A stretch of 64,000 nucleotides of DNA from contig NC_006039.1 in NCBI RefSeq assembly GCF_000002515.2, positions 1,054,001-1,118,000 on the forward strand, given 5' to 3'. Below the pieces are notes generated by a model. The model saw nothing but the letters and a program-made list of their open reading frames with translations, was not told where the DNA came from and made no database searches. Source of the stretch: Kluyveromyces lactis. Its lineage: Eukaryota; Ascomycota; Saccharomycetes; Saccharomycetales; Saccharomycetaceae. Made by a program: the position numbers and the translations under genes. Below, piece by piece: positions 27,988 to 38,250 of this stretch; position 1 is the first letter of the stretch, and every line of letters begins with the position of its first letter.

Positions 27988-30900
27988 ATGACCAGCTTTT
28001 CTCGTCTGAATACAAATTTACTACAATTAAAATCGAAGCACTCATCAGACAATGCCCAACATTTATACGTCAATGGGAATGTTGGATCATCTACAGAAGA
28101 AATAACTTCCGTAGAGTACAGCAAACTGTTGCAACTAAAATTAATTGATGAATCGTTGTCCTTCCAATGGTGTAATAATTACACTGTTTTGAGTATTTAC
28201 TCCATGAAGGAAACTTTTGCAAGGAAAACCATATATATCCACTTTCCAAAACCTCTTCTGAACAAATGGTTTACTGCAGTCGTATACGAATCTAGTGAAA
28301 CGACCTCCAACCTATGTTTTGATGTGATTTTAAAGGATGGAATTTTCATCAACCTTTCATTGCCTATCGATTTTATTCTATCGAGAACTCGTCAAAATGA
28401 GTATCCTGAGAATTGGTTGAAGGTTTTAAACCCGTATGATTTCTCAGTACGTCCTCCACAGTGTCTATTTCATGTTGATAACACCTTCAGTGTAGTATTT
28501 CTAAAAGATGGTGGTCTTTTGGGGTTAAAACGTATTCCGCTCGAAATATTAAACGATTTTGAATTGCAACCTGTCCTATTCAATGATAGTTCATACTTTC
28601 AAAGTTTTACAAGAATGTTTTCAAAGTACGATAACCACAACTCTGCAGTGGTATCTGCAGAACTTTTGAATGACAAGTATCTTGTCACATTAACGAATGA
28701 TGCAACCATTAAAATCTGGGATTTAACCACATATCAACTAAATGCGCATTTCGATCTAAAAGAGAAAAACCAGCAGGTGAATTATGGAGCTGCCGGAAAA
28801 TACATGATAATTTGTGGATCTCTCCTGTTTGTATACCTACCTGCAGGTAATGGATCGTTCCAAGTCATTCAATTAGAAAATACGCATTCTTCAAGAATCT
28901 CCTTCAAACCATTAAACGTTAATATACCTCTCAATCTTTCATCTTATTCAATATGGTCTTTAATTGACATTCAATTAGTAAAATCCTCAATTGTCAAACA
29001 ATCGGGACTCAACTTGGTTTTATTATGGAAAAGTAACACAGTGACCAAGCTACAACTACTCTCCTTCGAAGACTCTCTGTATAGTAGCTACAAATGGATT
29101 GATGGTAACAGCACATACCTCTCTGATTTGCTTGATGACTCAGACCTAATAACAAACGGAAATATGGAAAAGGCTCTCCTCAATCTCAAGTCACACTACT
29201 CACAATCAACGTACGATGACGCACAAAAGATACTGAATAAAAATAATGTCATGGTGCAGATAAATGATCCTCATAATCAAGATTATTTGAATAATCTAGA
29301 AGCTCTTTTGAAAGAACTTCATAAACAATATCAGGAGCCTTCAACTCTAACTATTCTTGATGATGAGATAATTGTTGTTAACAGCTTACACATGTATCAT
29401 CATTCCACGTATAAGTTAGACTCACAACTTGAAACAATTTTCTTTAACATTTTTGAGAGAAAGGAACCCTCGTCTCAACTAGAGCTTTTCTTAAATATCC
29501 TGCATGGTTTTTCAACAACCATTACATCTGAAACGTTAAATAAGATATCTGAGAAGTTCTTAGACATGGTAAATGGTTCAATAAATCCCTCGTTATCATT
29601 GAAAAATAAAATTACCATTGTCTTTCAAGATTGTCTAACAAATGGTTTCCAAAGTGCTAATTTATCAAAATTGTTGGAAAATCTAAATTCTATTGATGTG
29701 GTGGAGGTTTTATCCGAATTTATACACTGTGATTTGAAAGTAGGTGCTTTTTCAGTTATTGATTTATTAGATACTGACATTTTCTTATCTGTTTTGTCTA
29801 TGGAATCCTTGAAGCAGACACTCTCCATTATGGATAAGTTTATCATTGATATATTGTTAGTATTCACTATTGTGGATATCAACTATGAAGTTTTTGCAGA
29901 GAAGTTGTCTAAGTTAATTACCTTGCACTTCAATATCTCATTGTGGCTCCAAGTGTATCAAATAGATAAATTATTGGCAATTTCTGAGACCTTCGGTCAT
30001 GTTACTAAATACAATTATGGTGCACAATTGAAATCTTACAGCGATATAACCGACTTTACTACATTAATGGTTGGTTTTGTCAAGAATTCTCCAACAGCTG
30101 AACCTCCAATATTTACAAGAGCCTTTTCCGATTTCATATTGAACGGCGAAGATTTGACTTGTGCAAAGCAATTCCTACACTTTGTTGCTAAGCCTTACCA
30201 TGTGTCCAAGGATCCAGTAGAAGAACTACTATATGCTCTTTCTTTGTTCAAATGCAATGAATATGATGCATCTATTGAAATATTCTTGGCAAATGACTTC
30301 TCTGATGAGCTCTCACTACCTAAATATCTGGAGGTTACTGAAAATCACGTTTGGTACAATCTCCTTCATGCGATCAATACAAAAGATAAACCAGCATACT
30401 ATTATGAACTTTCAGTTCTATGTTCCAAAGCTTCATCGTATGCTAATGCTTTAAAAACCATCAAAAAATCTATATCACTTGATGGTACAAGAGCAGATCA
30501 GTTGATACAATACTTAGATACATTGATAGTATTTGGCGATTATAAAGAAGTCCTGGATGTATTGAGGTTGGAACAAAAAGTCCTTGATATAAGCCTAAGA
30601 GAAAAATACTATTATACACTGCTGAGTGATCAAAAGTACAGTGAAATGTTCACTGCAACTTTACTCCAAGAATGCTACAATGCAAACATTTCCAACGGAT
30701 CCATACTATTATGTGTGAGTGATTATAAAATTATAGCTTCAATTTTATCATCACAAGTTTCTCTCACTGATTGGAACAGCTATAAAAAGTTGTTCTCTTT
30801 CAGAATACTAAATCAACATGAAAGGAAAGCGTGCGAGGAACTATATGACTATGTACTCTTCGGATCGAACGACGAGGTTAAAGAAAAGTGCCTACTTCTA

Positions 30901-31017
30901 ATATCCAATGTCTTAAAGACATTTTCAGATGCTAAGGACCAATGGTTCATCAGCTATCCAGGACAAATTATTCATTTACATGAATTGAATGACAAAATGA
31001 ATAAGTGTTCAAAGTAG
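27988..31017 (+). CDS. NUP120: Nucleoporin Nup120 (Y-complex)
   Basis: Nup120 is a scaffold nucleoporin of the Y-shaped (Nup84) complex. The 1009-residue protein (S. cerevisiae 1037) shows a divergent N-terminal beta-propeller (about 1-400; one recognisable blade is LVTLTNDATIKIWDL) and an alpha-helical C-terminal two-thirds. Sequence similarity in this family is weak. Length, architecture and the YKL056-059 order (TMA19, NUP120, TOA2, MPE1) support the call. Confidence 0.88.
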   Translation: MTSFSRLNTNLLQLKSKHSSDNAQHLYVNGNVGSSTEEITSVEYSKLLQLKLIDESLSFQWCNNYTVLSIYSMKETFARKTIYIHFPKPLLNKWFTAVVYESSETTSNLCFDVILKDGIFINLSLPIDFILSRTRQNEYPENWLKVLNPYDFSVRPPQCLFHVDNTFSVVFLKDGGLLGLKRIPLEILNDFELQPVLFNDSSYFQSFTRMFSKYDNHNSAVVSAELLNDKYLVTLTNDATIKIWDLTTYQLNAHFDLKEKNQQVNYGAAGKYMIICGSLLFVYLPAGNGSFQVIQLENTHSSRISFKPLNVNIPLNLSSYSIWSLIDIQLVKSSIVKQSGLNLVLLWKSNTVTKLQLLSFEDSLYSSYKWIDGNSTYLSDLLDDSDLITNGNMEKALLNLKSHYSQSTYDDAQKILNKNNVMVQINDPHNQDYLNNLEALLKELHKQYQEPSTLTILDDEIIVVNSLHMYHHSTYKLDSQLETIFFNIFERKEPSSQLELFLNILHGFSTTITSETLNKISEKFLDMVNGSINPSLSLKNKITIVFQDCLTNGFQSANLSKLLENLNSIDVVEVLSEFIHCDLKVGAFSVIDLLDTDIFLSVLSMESLKQTLSIMDKFIIDILLVFTIVDINYEVFAEKLSKLITLHFNISLWLQVYQIDKLLAISETFGHVTKYNYGAQLKSYSDITDFTTLMVGFVKNSPTAEPPIFTRAFSDFILNGEDLTCAKQFLHFVAKPYHVSKDPVEELLYALSLFKCNEYDASIEIFLANDFSDELSLPKYLEVTENHVWYNLLHAINTKDKPAYYYELSVLCSKASSYANALKTIKKSISLDGTRADQLIQYLDTLIVFGDYKEVLDVLRLEQKVLDISLREKYYYTLLSDQKYSEMFTATLLQECYNANISNGSILLCVSDYKIIASILSSQVSLTDWNSYKKLFSFRILNQHERKACEELYDYVLFGSNDEVKEKCLLLISNVLKTFSDAKDQWFISYPGQIIHLHELNDKMNKCSK

Positions 31018-31043
31018 ATAAACATATATATTGAAAGCTTTGT

Positions 31044-32129
31044 TTAACCTCTATTCATTGTATTTCCGCTTCCTTTAGGATTGGATTCGGTGAAGTCATC
31101 CCATGCTCTTGCTTTATATGTAGCAAGATCATTGGATTCAAAGTCATCCTCATCAGGTTCTTCTTCTACGGGTTCTGCCCCACCTTGAAGGACCCTGTTC
31201 TCTTCAAATTCTTTTGCCAAAAATTCTTCCACCGTCATTGTCGGTCCATATTGACCATATCCAAAAACTTTGGATTTCAATTGATCCTTTTTATCTAGTA
31301 ACGTGAAGTTTCTTAGTACTTTCCCGGATTTGGAGATCAAAGGTTTATTTAATGATTCAAGTTTCTCTGTATATCCCGTTGGGTCTTTCTCAGATGTATC
31401 AGTATCGGGTACCCTCTCTTCCGAATTATCTTCCGAGACAGAATTTGTGAAATTATTTAAGAGTTCGATCTCCATTAAAATCTGCTCCAATTGATTCCAG
31501 CTCTCTGAGGCTAGTTGCTTCAATTGAGTTAGATACAATAGACGTAACGTTTCCTCTGCATCATCATCATCATCATTGTCTAGTTTATTTTCCAAGAGTT
31601 TTATTTGCATCTCCATTTCTCTCCCGGTTCTGTACAGTTCGATCTTCTCCTGTCTCTTCAATGTCGCATCTTTCAACTCATCTTTTGCACTTGAGTAAAG
31701 CTCCTCCAGTTTAGGTTCCCATAATGATTCAAATTTATCGACTCTTTTCGATAGTGATTCCGGAAGTATGCAATAGTCTTGAAGAGACACTAAAAATTGC
31801 ACTAATAACTGAACCGTCTTCTGTAAGAACTTAAGCCTTACAATATTCCTCTGTGCTGGTGAACCAGTGACCACCTGCTTCCTAGCCATCATTTGTGCGA
31901 GATAATAATCCAAGGACAAAAACCTTAATGATTTGGTGGAAACATCGTCCAAGGTTTCGTTCGTACTAAAAAGATGTGATTTCGTTTGTATGAAAGTCTT
32001 GAAGTTCAATCCGTGCGCTAAACATTTTGTCAATATTTCCTGATACTCTTTAGAGTCCTGTCTGCTGGCAGATTCTTTGATTTGGGCAAATTCCTTGAGG
32101 AACTTATCATATTCTTGAGAAGCGTTCAT
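31044..32129 (-). CDS. TAP42: Tap42, TOR-pathway regulator of PP2A-like phosphatases
   Basis: Tap42 (mammalian alpha4) binds the catalytic subunits of PP2A and Sit4 downstream of TORC1. The 361-residue protein (S. cerevisiae 366) has the helical N-terminal domain (STNETLDDVSTKSLRFLSLDYYLAQ) and a basic phosphatase-binding stretch (LKRQEKIELYRT). Its C-terminus is near-identical to S. cerevisiae: VFGYGQYGPTMTVEEFL through KGSGNTMNRG. The correct start is the ATG at 32127-32129 (MNASQEYDKF); a longer frame would need GTG. It converges on NUP120 with only 26 bases between stops. Confidence 0.97.
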   Translation of the reverse strand: MNASQEYDKFLKEFAQIKESASRQDSKEYQEILTKCLAHGLNFKTFIQTKSHLFSTNETLDDVSTKSLRFLSLDYYLAQMMARKQVVTGSPAQRNIVRLKFLQKTVQLLVQFLVSLQDYCILPESLSKRVDKFESLWEPKLEELYSSAKDELKDATLKRQEKIELYRTGREMEMQIKLLENKLDNDDDDDAEETLRLLYLTQLKQLASESWNQLEQILMEIELLNNFTNSVSEDNSEERVPDTDTSEKDPTGYTEKLESLNKPLISKSGKVLRNFTLLDKKDQLKSKVFGYGQYGPTMTVEEFLAKEFEENRVLQGGAEPVEEEPDEDDFESNDLATYKARAWDDFTESNPKGSGNTMNRG

Positions 32130-32417
32130 AGATAAAGTGAAAGTAGAGAGCACGTACTGCTTTCACTGATGATTCTTCGACACTATAACCACCTGATGAT
32201 AACTAACAGATGACAGAATGGTAGTACTTGTCGCTTTCAATAAGTGAAGTAAAGAAGTAAACCCTTTGAAAAAATAACCAATAATAGATTTAATAATACA
32301 TTTATAGGTATGAAAATAGTACATACGACATGCACAAATGTTTTACATAGAAACGGTCACAATACACTACAGCACGAAGGGTTTGAAACTTCCAACGCGC
32401 GCCAACATCTAATTTTT

Positions 32418-32759
32418 TCATTCGGTATTCTTTTTAGCGTTACATGCAACAATGTGGAGTTTATCACATTTCAATTCTGATTCTTGATCTTGTCCATCTA
32501 GCTTCACTATACAATCCTTAACTATAAACGTCCAAACGTCATCGCAAAAACGGTAGGTATCGAGATGACCTTTGAATGTCAGCTTTGAAGTTGTCTTATC
32601 CCGTAAGGTATCAGATATAACCCTGTCAAAGGTCTCTAGTATCGTCATCGCTAGAGACGCCTCAATTCGTCCATCACTGATTAATGTATCTAATGAGTCC
32701 ATCAAACTGGCCCCAAGCGTACTTCTACGATATAACTCATAATAACCCGTAGTACTCAT
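32418..32759 (-). CDS. TOA2: TFIIA small subunit Toa2
   Basis: Toa2 is the small subunit of TFIIA, which stabilises TBP on promoter DNA. The 113-residue protein (S. cerevisiae 122) starts [20 protein letters not shown], the conserved four-helix-bundle half, and contains [20 protein letters not shown], the beta-barrel strand region that contacts TBP. It shares a 283-base divergent promoter with MPE1, as in S. cerevisiae YKL058W/YKL059C. Confidence 0.98.
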   Translation of the reverse strand: MSTTGYYELYRRSTLGASLMDSLDTLISDGRIEASLAMTILETFDRVISDTLRDKTTSKLTFKGHLDTYRFCDDVWTFIVKDCIVKLDGQDQESELKCDKLHIVACNAKKNTE

Positions 32760-33034
32760 AACCTGTTAATATTGACTCCTTTGACGCCTCACGAGCTTAG
32801 CCTGTAGATGTCAGTTTTTCTTCCCTGAAGTATCTTCCAGATTGCTTCTGCTCATGAACATCTTTCAGTCTTTCTTTTGTTTAAAGGTTTCGAATTAGAA
32901 CTTTCCCAATTTTCAAACATTATCCAATATAAAAAGTACGAGAATTATCATTTTAGTACTATATGATGAGGTAAGTTGTCTAGTTGCATGACCAATACCC
33001 TGTTGCCAGTCTGTTAGTGAGGAACCTTGACTCT

Positions 33035-33040
33035 CACGTG
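33035..33040. promoter_or_regulatory. CACGTG site adjoining the MPE1 start
   Basis: A Cbf1-type core ends three bases before the MPE1 ATG. It is unusually close to the start codon, so it may serve TOA2 or be inert. Confidence 0.3.
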
Positions 33041-33042
33041 TT

Positions 33043-34317
33043 ATGTCAAGCACAATATACTATAAGTTTCGTTCTCAGAAGGATACATTTCGAGTTGGGT
33101 TCGATGGTACAGGTATCACAGTTTTCGATTTGAAGAGAGAAATCATCAATGATAACAAGTTGGGGGATGGGACAGACTTCCAATTGAAGATATATAATCC
33201 AGACACGCTAGAGGAATACGAAGATGATACTACGGTAATAGGCAGATCCAGTATGGTGATTGCAAAGCGATGTCCAAGCGTAAAACTTTCTGTGAATGGG
33301 AAAAGTGTGATTGGTAATGCTACACGGTATGTGATGGGTAAGCCCAGAGTGATGAGTAAAAGAGCGATGACTCCGAGTGTAACGTCAAGCGGCAATGCAA
33401 AAGTGGAGGGTCAAACTGAAGAAGAAAGGATTGCCAATATGTTCGCTAACCAGGAGACGCAGTGGGAACAAACGCAACAAGAGATGTCTCAAGCGCAGCC
33501 GATTTTCCAACAGAGAAACGTTGGGTCAGCACCTGGGCAAGACCAAGAACCACCACCACCCGGTTACATGTGTTACAGATGTGGTGGTAGAGGTCATTGG
33601 ATTAAAAATTGCCCTACCAACAATAATCCTAATTTCGAGGGTAAGAGAATTAAACGTACTACCGGTATTCCTAAGAAGTTTTTGAAAAGCATAGAGATAG
33701 ATCCATCTTCGATGACTCCGGAGGAGATGGCTGAGAAGAAGATTATGGTCACTGATGAAGGGAAATTCGTAGTCCATATGGCAGATCAAACTTCGTGGGA
33801 AGATTATCAAAGAAGACAACAACAGCAGAGTTATATGATGTCTCAAGAGGATAAATTGTATATGAAGGGACAGTTTCCAGACTTGCCGGATGAGTTGAAA
33901 TGTTGTTTAACTGGTGGATTGCTACGAGATCCTGTAAAATGTACTAAATGTTGTGGAAAAGTCGTTTCACGACTAGCTATGGAGGATGCACTACTAGAAT
34001 CAGATTTCGTTTGTCCTCTTTGTCAAACATCGGATATCTTATTAGATTCATTGGAACCAGTACAGGAGATACAAAGAAAAGTTCAGGAATTCATAAAGCA
34101 AAATAAGAAAAGATTGTTAGAAGAAGAACCTGTCGCTGGTGCTGCACCTGTTGCTGAAACAGGTGTCAAAAAGCCAAAAGTCATGCCTCCTCCTCCAGTT
34201 CCTTTCATGCCATTCATGTTTCCTATGGCACCGTTTTTCGGTGTGCCTTCTTCGACTCAGCAGGTTCAACCTCAGAATCAAAATCAGCAAGAACCTTCTG
34301 TTCAACCTAAAAATTAA
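33043..34317 (+). CDS. MPE1: Cleavage and polyadenylation factor subunit Mpe1
   Basis: Mpe1 (RBBP6 family) is a CPF subunit that senses the polyadenylation signal and couples cleavage to termination. The 424-residue protein (S. cerevisiae 441) has the N-terminal ubiquitin-like DWNN domain (residues 1-80; YYKFRSQKDTFRVGFDG), a CCHC zinc knuckle CYRCGGRGHWIKNC (177-190) and a RING/U-box-like region (LKCCLTGGLLRDPVKCTKCC, later CPLC). A Pro/Met/Gln-rich tail follows. Confidence 0.97.
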   Translation: MSSTIYYKFRSQKDTFRVGFDGTGITVFDLKREIINDNKLGDGTDFQLKIYNPDTLEEYEDDTTVIGRSSMVIAKRCPSVKLSVNGKSVIGNATRYVMGKPRVMSKRAMTPSVTSSGNAKVEGQTEEERIANMFANQETQWEQTQQEMSQAQPIFQQRNVGSAPGQDQEPPPPGYMCYRCGGRGHWIKNCPTNNNPNFEGKRIKRTTGIPKKFLKSIEIDPSSMTPEEMAEKKIMVTDEGKFVVHMADQTSWEDYQRRQQQQSYMMSQEDKLYMKGQFPDLPDELKCCLTGGLLRDPVKCTKCCGKVVSRLAMEDALLESDFVCPLCQTSDILLDSLEPVQEIQRKVQEFIKQNKKRLLEEEPVAGAAPVAETGVKKPKVMPPPPVPFMPFMFPMAPFFGVPSSTQQVQPQNQNQQEPSVQPKN

Positions 34318-34552
34318 TCTGGCTTTCTTAAGCTTTTAAACCCACATTTTTCAATCGCATATACAGCATAACGATCATCGGCATGAACATACTATATAAT
34401 AAGCGCATGTAACATTAAAGATACATATTATGTCATCAATACGATAATTTGAGACTTTATAAAGTTTCTGTCATTACAAATAGGAATCATCAATATAAAG
34501 AGGGACTTTTTTTGTTTGAAACACCACACACCCAACATGATACTGTTTTCGA

Positions 34553-35890
34553 TTAATTACTTCCATCGTTGAAACAAATAACGGCCCACTTACCAGAGGA
34601 AGTCCACCAGGAACCGTTTTCATTACCTTGATTTGCCCAGTATTCTGACAATTCTTCGTCTTCACCTTCTCGTAAACCGACTATAACATCTGCTTTGGCA
34701 GTTCTGAGAGACAAAGTTACCAATCCGTTATCTTTCAAAGGCCCAATACTAGTTTTCCATGGGGTAGTTCTTGGCCAAACACGGTCACCAGTTAGCTTTC
34801 TGTAGTTCAAATCACCTTTAAAGATGCACAAATTAGCAGTAGACAATTCTTTGTGACATTCTGCACCACCGTACTTGGTTTCAGAAGGATCGATGTTCCA
34901 GTAATCCAATGGACCTGTCCAGAATGGATGTGCTTTTATAGAGATCTTATCCTGTTCAACGTACTCTTTGATTCTCTTAGTGATAAAATCCAAATGAGTT
35001 CTGTCCTCCACTGGGAAAAACTTTGGATCCTCAAGCTGAGCAATGATGTCATTGAAATCTTTTATCATAACATCGCTGACCATGTATGGAATATCTTTAC
35101 CATGCATTACAACAGACGATGCCAAATCAAAATCTAGCATGAAGACGGCAAACAACAGATCAGTGTACAACTCGAAACCGGAGTTATCCAAAACGAAATC
35201 GACACGACCGGTACCTTTTTGTGACTTCAAATATTGGAAGGCTTTCTCAGAGTCATCAATCAGAATATTCGATTTTTGTTTCAATCTGTTAGCAGAGTTT
35301 TGAATGGCATTGATGTCGTCCAATGTGGCAGTAGCCAACAAGGACAAATCGGTCGCATTACCCCACAAAGAGATTTCAATAAATTCTTGGAATAAAGGTG
35401 GGATAGCATCTTCATTGCCGTTAAATTTTTCTATCACACCATGGTAGTAAGTTGCTAGATCAAGAACACCATTTTTCGAAGATTCAAACGTGGATGTCTT
35501 CAAACGTTGAAAGATGTCAAAGTCATCCCATTCAGATTGTTCCCTGAAAAAAATATTAACCTTTCTGTACAATAAAATCTCTAAGAACAACCAATCGCCG
35601 TTCAACCATGTCTGACCGTCATTTTCTTTCAAAATTTCGTTAAAGTCCTTGTATTGTTCAGGTAAAAGAGTAGGTTTAGCATCATTTTCAACATCTTGTT
35701 TCAATCCAGCAATCTGTTTCTTGATAATTTCACCTTGTTCTTTAGCTAATTGACTATTCGTTTCATTTATTGCCAGTTGTAAGTCATCATAAGCGTTCTG
35801 CAAGATGGTTGGCCAACGTACTTCAGCGGTGAATTGACCAAAGGTACCTTTGTCACCGGTGGAAAAGACTCTTGGAATGTCGGTGCTCAT
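34553..35890 (-). CDS. HRT2: DUF89/ARMT1-family metal-dependent damage-control phosphatase
   Basis: This is the ortholog of S. cerevisiae YMR027W (HRT2, 470 aa), a DUF89 subfamily III enzyme thought to dephosphorylate damaged or over-accumulating sugar phosphates such as fructose-1-phosphate. The 445-residue protein contains the family signatures GTFGQFTAEVRWP, FIEISLWGNATDLSLL, DFVLDNSGFELYTDL (the metal-binding Asp-Asn), KDIPYMVSDV, KGDLNYRKLTGDR and the C-terminal GSWWTSSGKWAVICF. The true start is the ATG at 35888-35890 (MSTDIPRVFSTGDKGTFG); the frame stays open upstream without an ATG. Confidence 0.96.
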   Translation of the reverse strand: MSTDIPRVFSTGDKGTFGQFTAEVRWPTILQNAYDDLQLAINETNSQLAKEQGEIIKKQIAGLKQDVENDAKPTLLPEQYKDFNEILKENDGQTWLNGDWLFLEILLYRKVNIFFREQSEWDDFDIFQRLKTSTFESSKNGVLDLATYYHGVIEKFNGNEDAIPPLFQEFIEISLWGNATDLSLLATATLDDINAIQNSANRLKQKSNILIDDSEKAFQYLKSQKGTGRVDFVLDNSGFELYTDLLFAVFMLDFDLASSVVMHGKDIPYMVSDVMIKDFNDIIAQLEDPKFFPVEDRTHLDFITKRIKEYVEQDKISIKAHPFWTGPLDYWNIDPSETKYGGAECHKELSTANLCIFKGDLNYRKLTGDRVWPRTTPWKTSIGPLKDNGLVTLSLRTAKADVIVGLREGEDEELSEYWANQGNENGSWWTSSGKWAVICFNDGSN

Positions 35891-36894
35891 AATATATATT
35901 TCAATTTGACTTGTGGATGGGGTTCGAAGGATTTTGAATTGCAAAGCTTTTCGAAAGATACAAATTGAAAACGATCTACCTTCTCTAATTCAAGATGAAC
36001 TTGATTCGTGTCCTATTTGGCAATGGACAATTGGTTCCTCTTCTTATATACACTTTCAAGAAAAACTAGTTGCTCTTTCGGTAATCCGGAAAAACGTCGT
36101 GTCACCTGTCTAGAGGGCCAAAAAAACAATGCTCGAACCAACCCGCACAGTCAAAAGGAGCAACGTTTTCCGGTAAGGTTTCTGATGTCAGTTTAAAGTC
36201 GGGTCAAATCAGTGAACAAGCCAACTCAACTACTTTTAACCCGCCTTGTCGAATGAACTCATATGCTCAGGTTTATTCAATCCTTTATTTCGTTGACCTG
36301 TCATAAACCGTACTATAAAAATACATATTACTTCTCCTGCAGTAACCCGAAGATTTAATATCCGGTATTATGTGGTTCCAATTTACAAACGATAGTGGCA
36401 GTAACAGGAATAACCGCAAATGCTATATATAAGAAGTCAAGCTCAGTTCATTGACTTCACGCATTTTCTTCGAATCAAAGGTTAAACTTTTGTCTGTGCA
36501 GTTTCTCTGGTGATTTTCGAAAAAATAAATATCCAATCGAAAGGCCGTTAGCTAACATACAAAGAACCAGGATTGGGAACGAATCTCCTTTCTTATCGGT
36601 AAACTCATGGTTCACCAAGGGTTTGAAGGGTATTGTTCGTTGGTGTATGGAACTGAGTTAATAATTGAACGAAGGCTTATATCGATTGTCCATCCAATCC
36701 TCTCTTCCTATCTTATTTGATTAATAGTGTTGGTGTTTAGGGTCCTGTGTGTTTCAAATTCGAAGTAAATTACGACACCTGGAGTTAGTTACCAGGAATA
36801 CGTTGCATAAGAAGAGTCTAATATTCACTCAGTAGAAGTTGGCGTGTGTTTGTGTTTTGTGTTTTTTTTTTTTGCATTTATGAGTGTATAAGTA
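35891..36894. promoter_or_regulatory. Divergent HRT2 / YPT11 intergenic region
   Basis: This 1,004-base region lies between divergent starts. The HRT2 side is ATG-free on its strand for 369 bases (35891-36259), with TATATA near 36046 and polypurine/polypyrimidine patches. The YPT11 side has several upstream ATGs and ends in a minimal uORF (36880-36891). It marks a synteny break: HRT2 belongs to the YMR027 block, YPT11 to the YNL304/YOL123-124 block. Confidence 0.4.
36880..36891 (+). promoter_or_regulatory. YPT11: Three-codon uORF immediately before YPT11
   Basis: ATG AGT GTA TAA occupies 36880-36891, and the YPT11 ATG follows three bases after the stop. A minimal frame this close leaves little room for reinitiation, so it should lower YPT11 translation. 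That would fit the known low abundance of Ypt11, but the effect is inferred. Confidence 0.5.
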
Positions 36895-38016
36895 ATGACT
36901 TCTCGTAAACGTCGCTCTCTAATAATCAGTGCGCCTTCATCACCGACAATTCCCGAAGAACCAAGGTTTTTCTCTTCAGCACCACCAACGGCTTCTGTGG
37001 GACTGGGGTTGAGCAATGGAAATCCTACCGGACAGCAATCTAGACATTCCTTTCTAAGGATCAATCCCAATGATGCTAGAAATATTTCCTTCGATTCTTT
37101 GACAGATTCATCTAATATCAAGCTATTACTTATAGGTGACGCCGGAGTGGGAAAAACGGCAATGATATTATCATATTGCAATGAACTACCTAGGATAAGT
37201 ACAAAAGCTTTCAAAAAAAATATCGACAACTCTCCTGCAGGAAGTAATGGCTTCTCGAAATCTGAACTAAATAGGGTTAAGAGTATTGCCAAACGGAAGA
37301 GGTACTCTTTGAATGATTTCGAAAATTCCCCGATGGCTGATGATTCTGATTTTGAGATTAATACTACTTCGACCATTGGGATAGATATAAAGACAAATTT
37401 GGTGAATATAGACAATAGATTTTTCAGAGTTATTATGTGGGACACTGCTGGACAAGAGAGATATAGGAATGCTATGATTTCTTCATTATATAAAGGATCT
37501 AATGGAGTGATTTTAAGTTATGATATATGTGACTTCAATAGTTTCCTGAATTGCTTGAACTTCTGGTTGGTTGAATCCATTGAGAATATTCCTAATTTGA
37601 GCATGACACGGTTTTATCTAGTGGGGAACAAACTCGATTTATATAAGGAAAGGAAAGTTACGCATGAAGACGTACTTCAGTTCATTTCCAGGATTGAGAA
37701 AGATTATAATATAAAAATATCAGGTAACTTTGAAGTTAGTTGTAAATGGGAGAATGTGGTAGAAAGGACATTCAATATTATTATTAAAGATTTGGTAGAA
37801 AGCGGGTGTTATGAGGATGACAGAGAGCTTAGAGTAATTTCATCAGACCAATCAGAAGATAGTGAAAGTAGTTTGGAGGATATTCCAGGCACTCCCCGTG
37901 GCGTGCGACAGAGATTAATGAAGAATAAATCCAAAACTGTGGATTTGAATAAACCATTGAATAACCAAAACGACGATGGTTCAAACCCAGGCTCCACGAG
38001 TTCCTGCTGCACTTAG
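36895..38016 (+). CDS. YPT11: Rab-type GTPase Ypt11
   Basis: Ypt11 is an unusual Rab that binds the Myo2 tail and drives mitochondria and late Golgi into the bud. The 373-residue protein (S. cerevisiae 417) has a Ser/Pro-rich N-terminal extension with an MTSRKRRSL start like S. cerevisiae MSQRKRYSL. G boxes are GDAGVGKT (81-88), WDTAGQE (182-188) and NKLD (245-248), with VSCK as G5. An insertion of about 55 residues (100-155) precedes switch I, and a C-terminal extension contains the phosphorylatable EDSESSLEDIPGTPRGVRQ. It ends Ser-Ser-Cys-Cys-Thr, which is not a standard CC or CXC Rab prenylation signal. Confidence 0.92.
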   Translation: MTSRKRRSLIISAPSSPTIPEEPRFFSSAPPTASVGLGLSNGNPTGQQSRHSFLRINPNDARNISFDSLTDSSNIKLLLIGDAGVGKTAMILSYCNELPRISTKAFKKNIDNSPAGSNGFSKSELNRVKSIAKRKRYSLNDFENSPMADDSDFEINTTSTIGIDIKTNLVNIDNRFFRVIMWDTAGQERYRNAMISSLYKGSNGVILSYDICDFNSFLNCLNFWLVESIENIPNLSMTRFYLVGNKLDLYKERKVTHEDVLQFISRIEKDYNIKISGNFEVSCKWENVVERTFNIIIKDLVESGCYEDDRELRVISSDQSEDSESSLEDIPGTPRGVRQRLMKNKSKTVDLNKPLNNQNDDGSNPGSTSSCCT

Positions 38017-38250
38017 TAATGAATTTCAAGTTATAGCGTCATGATACCAAGTATTGGCAGTGGAAGATGATATGCAAGGAATATGTATAATATTGTATAA
38101 TATTGTCAGTCATTGTAACTTTGTGTATAATAAATGTAATAATATCGATTTTATAAATATTAATTTGTATTTTAACTAATGATACATATTATAGTGTAAT
38201 GCTAGAGTGAGCAGATGTCTATTATTAGCCTTATATCAGGTCCAATAATA

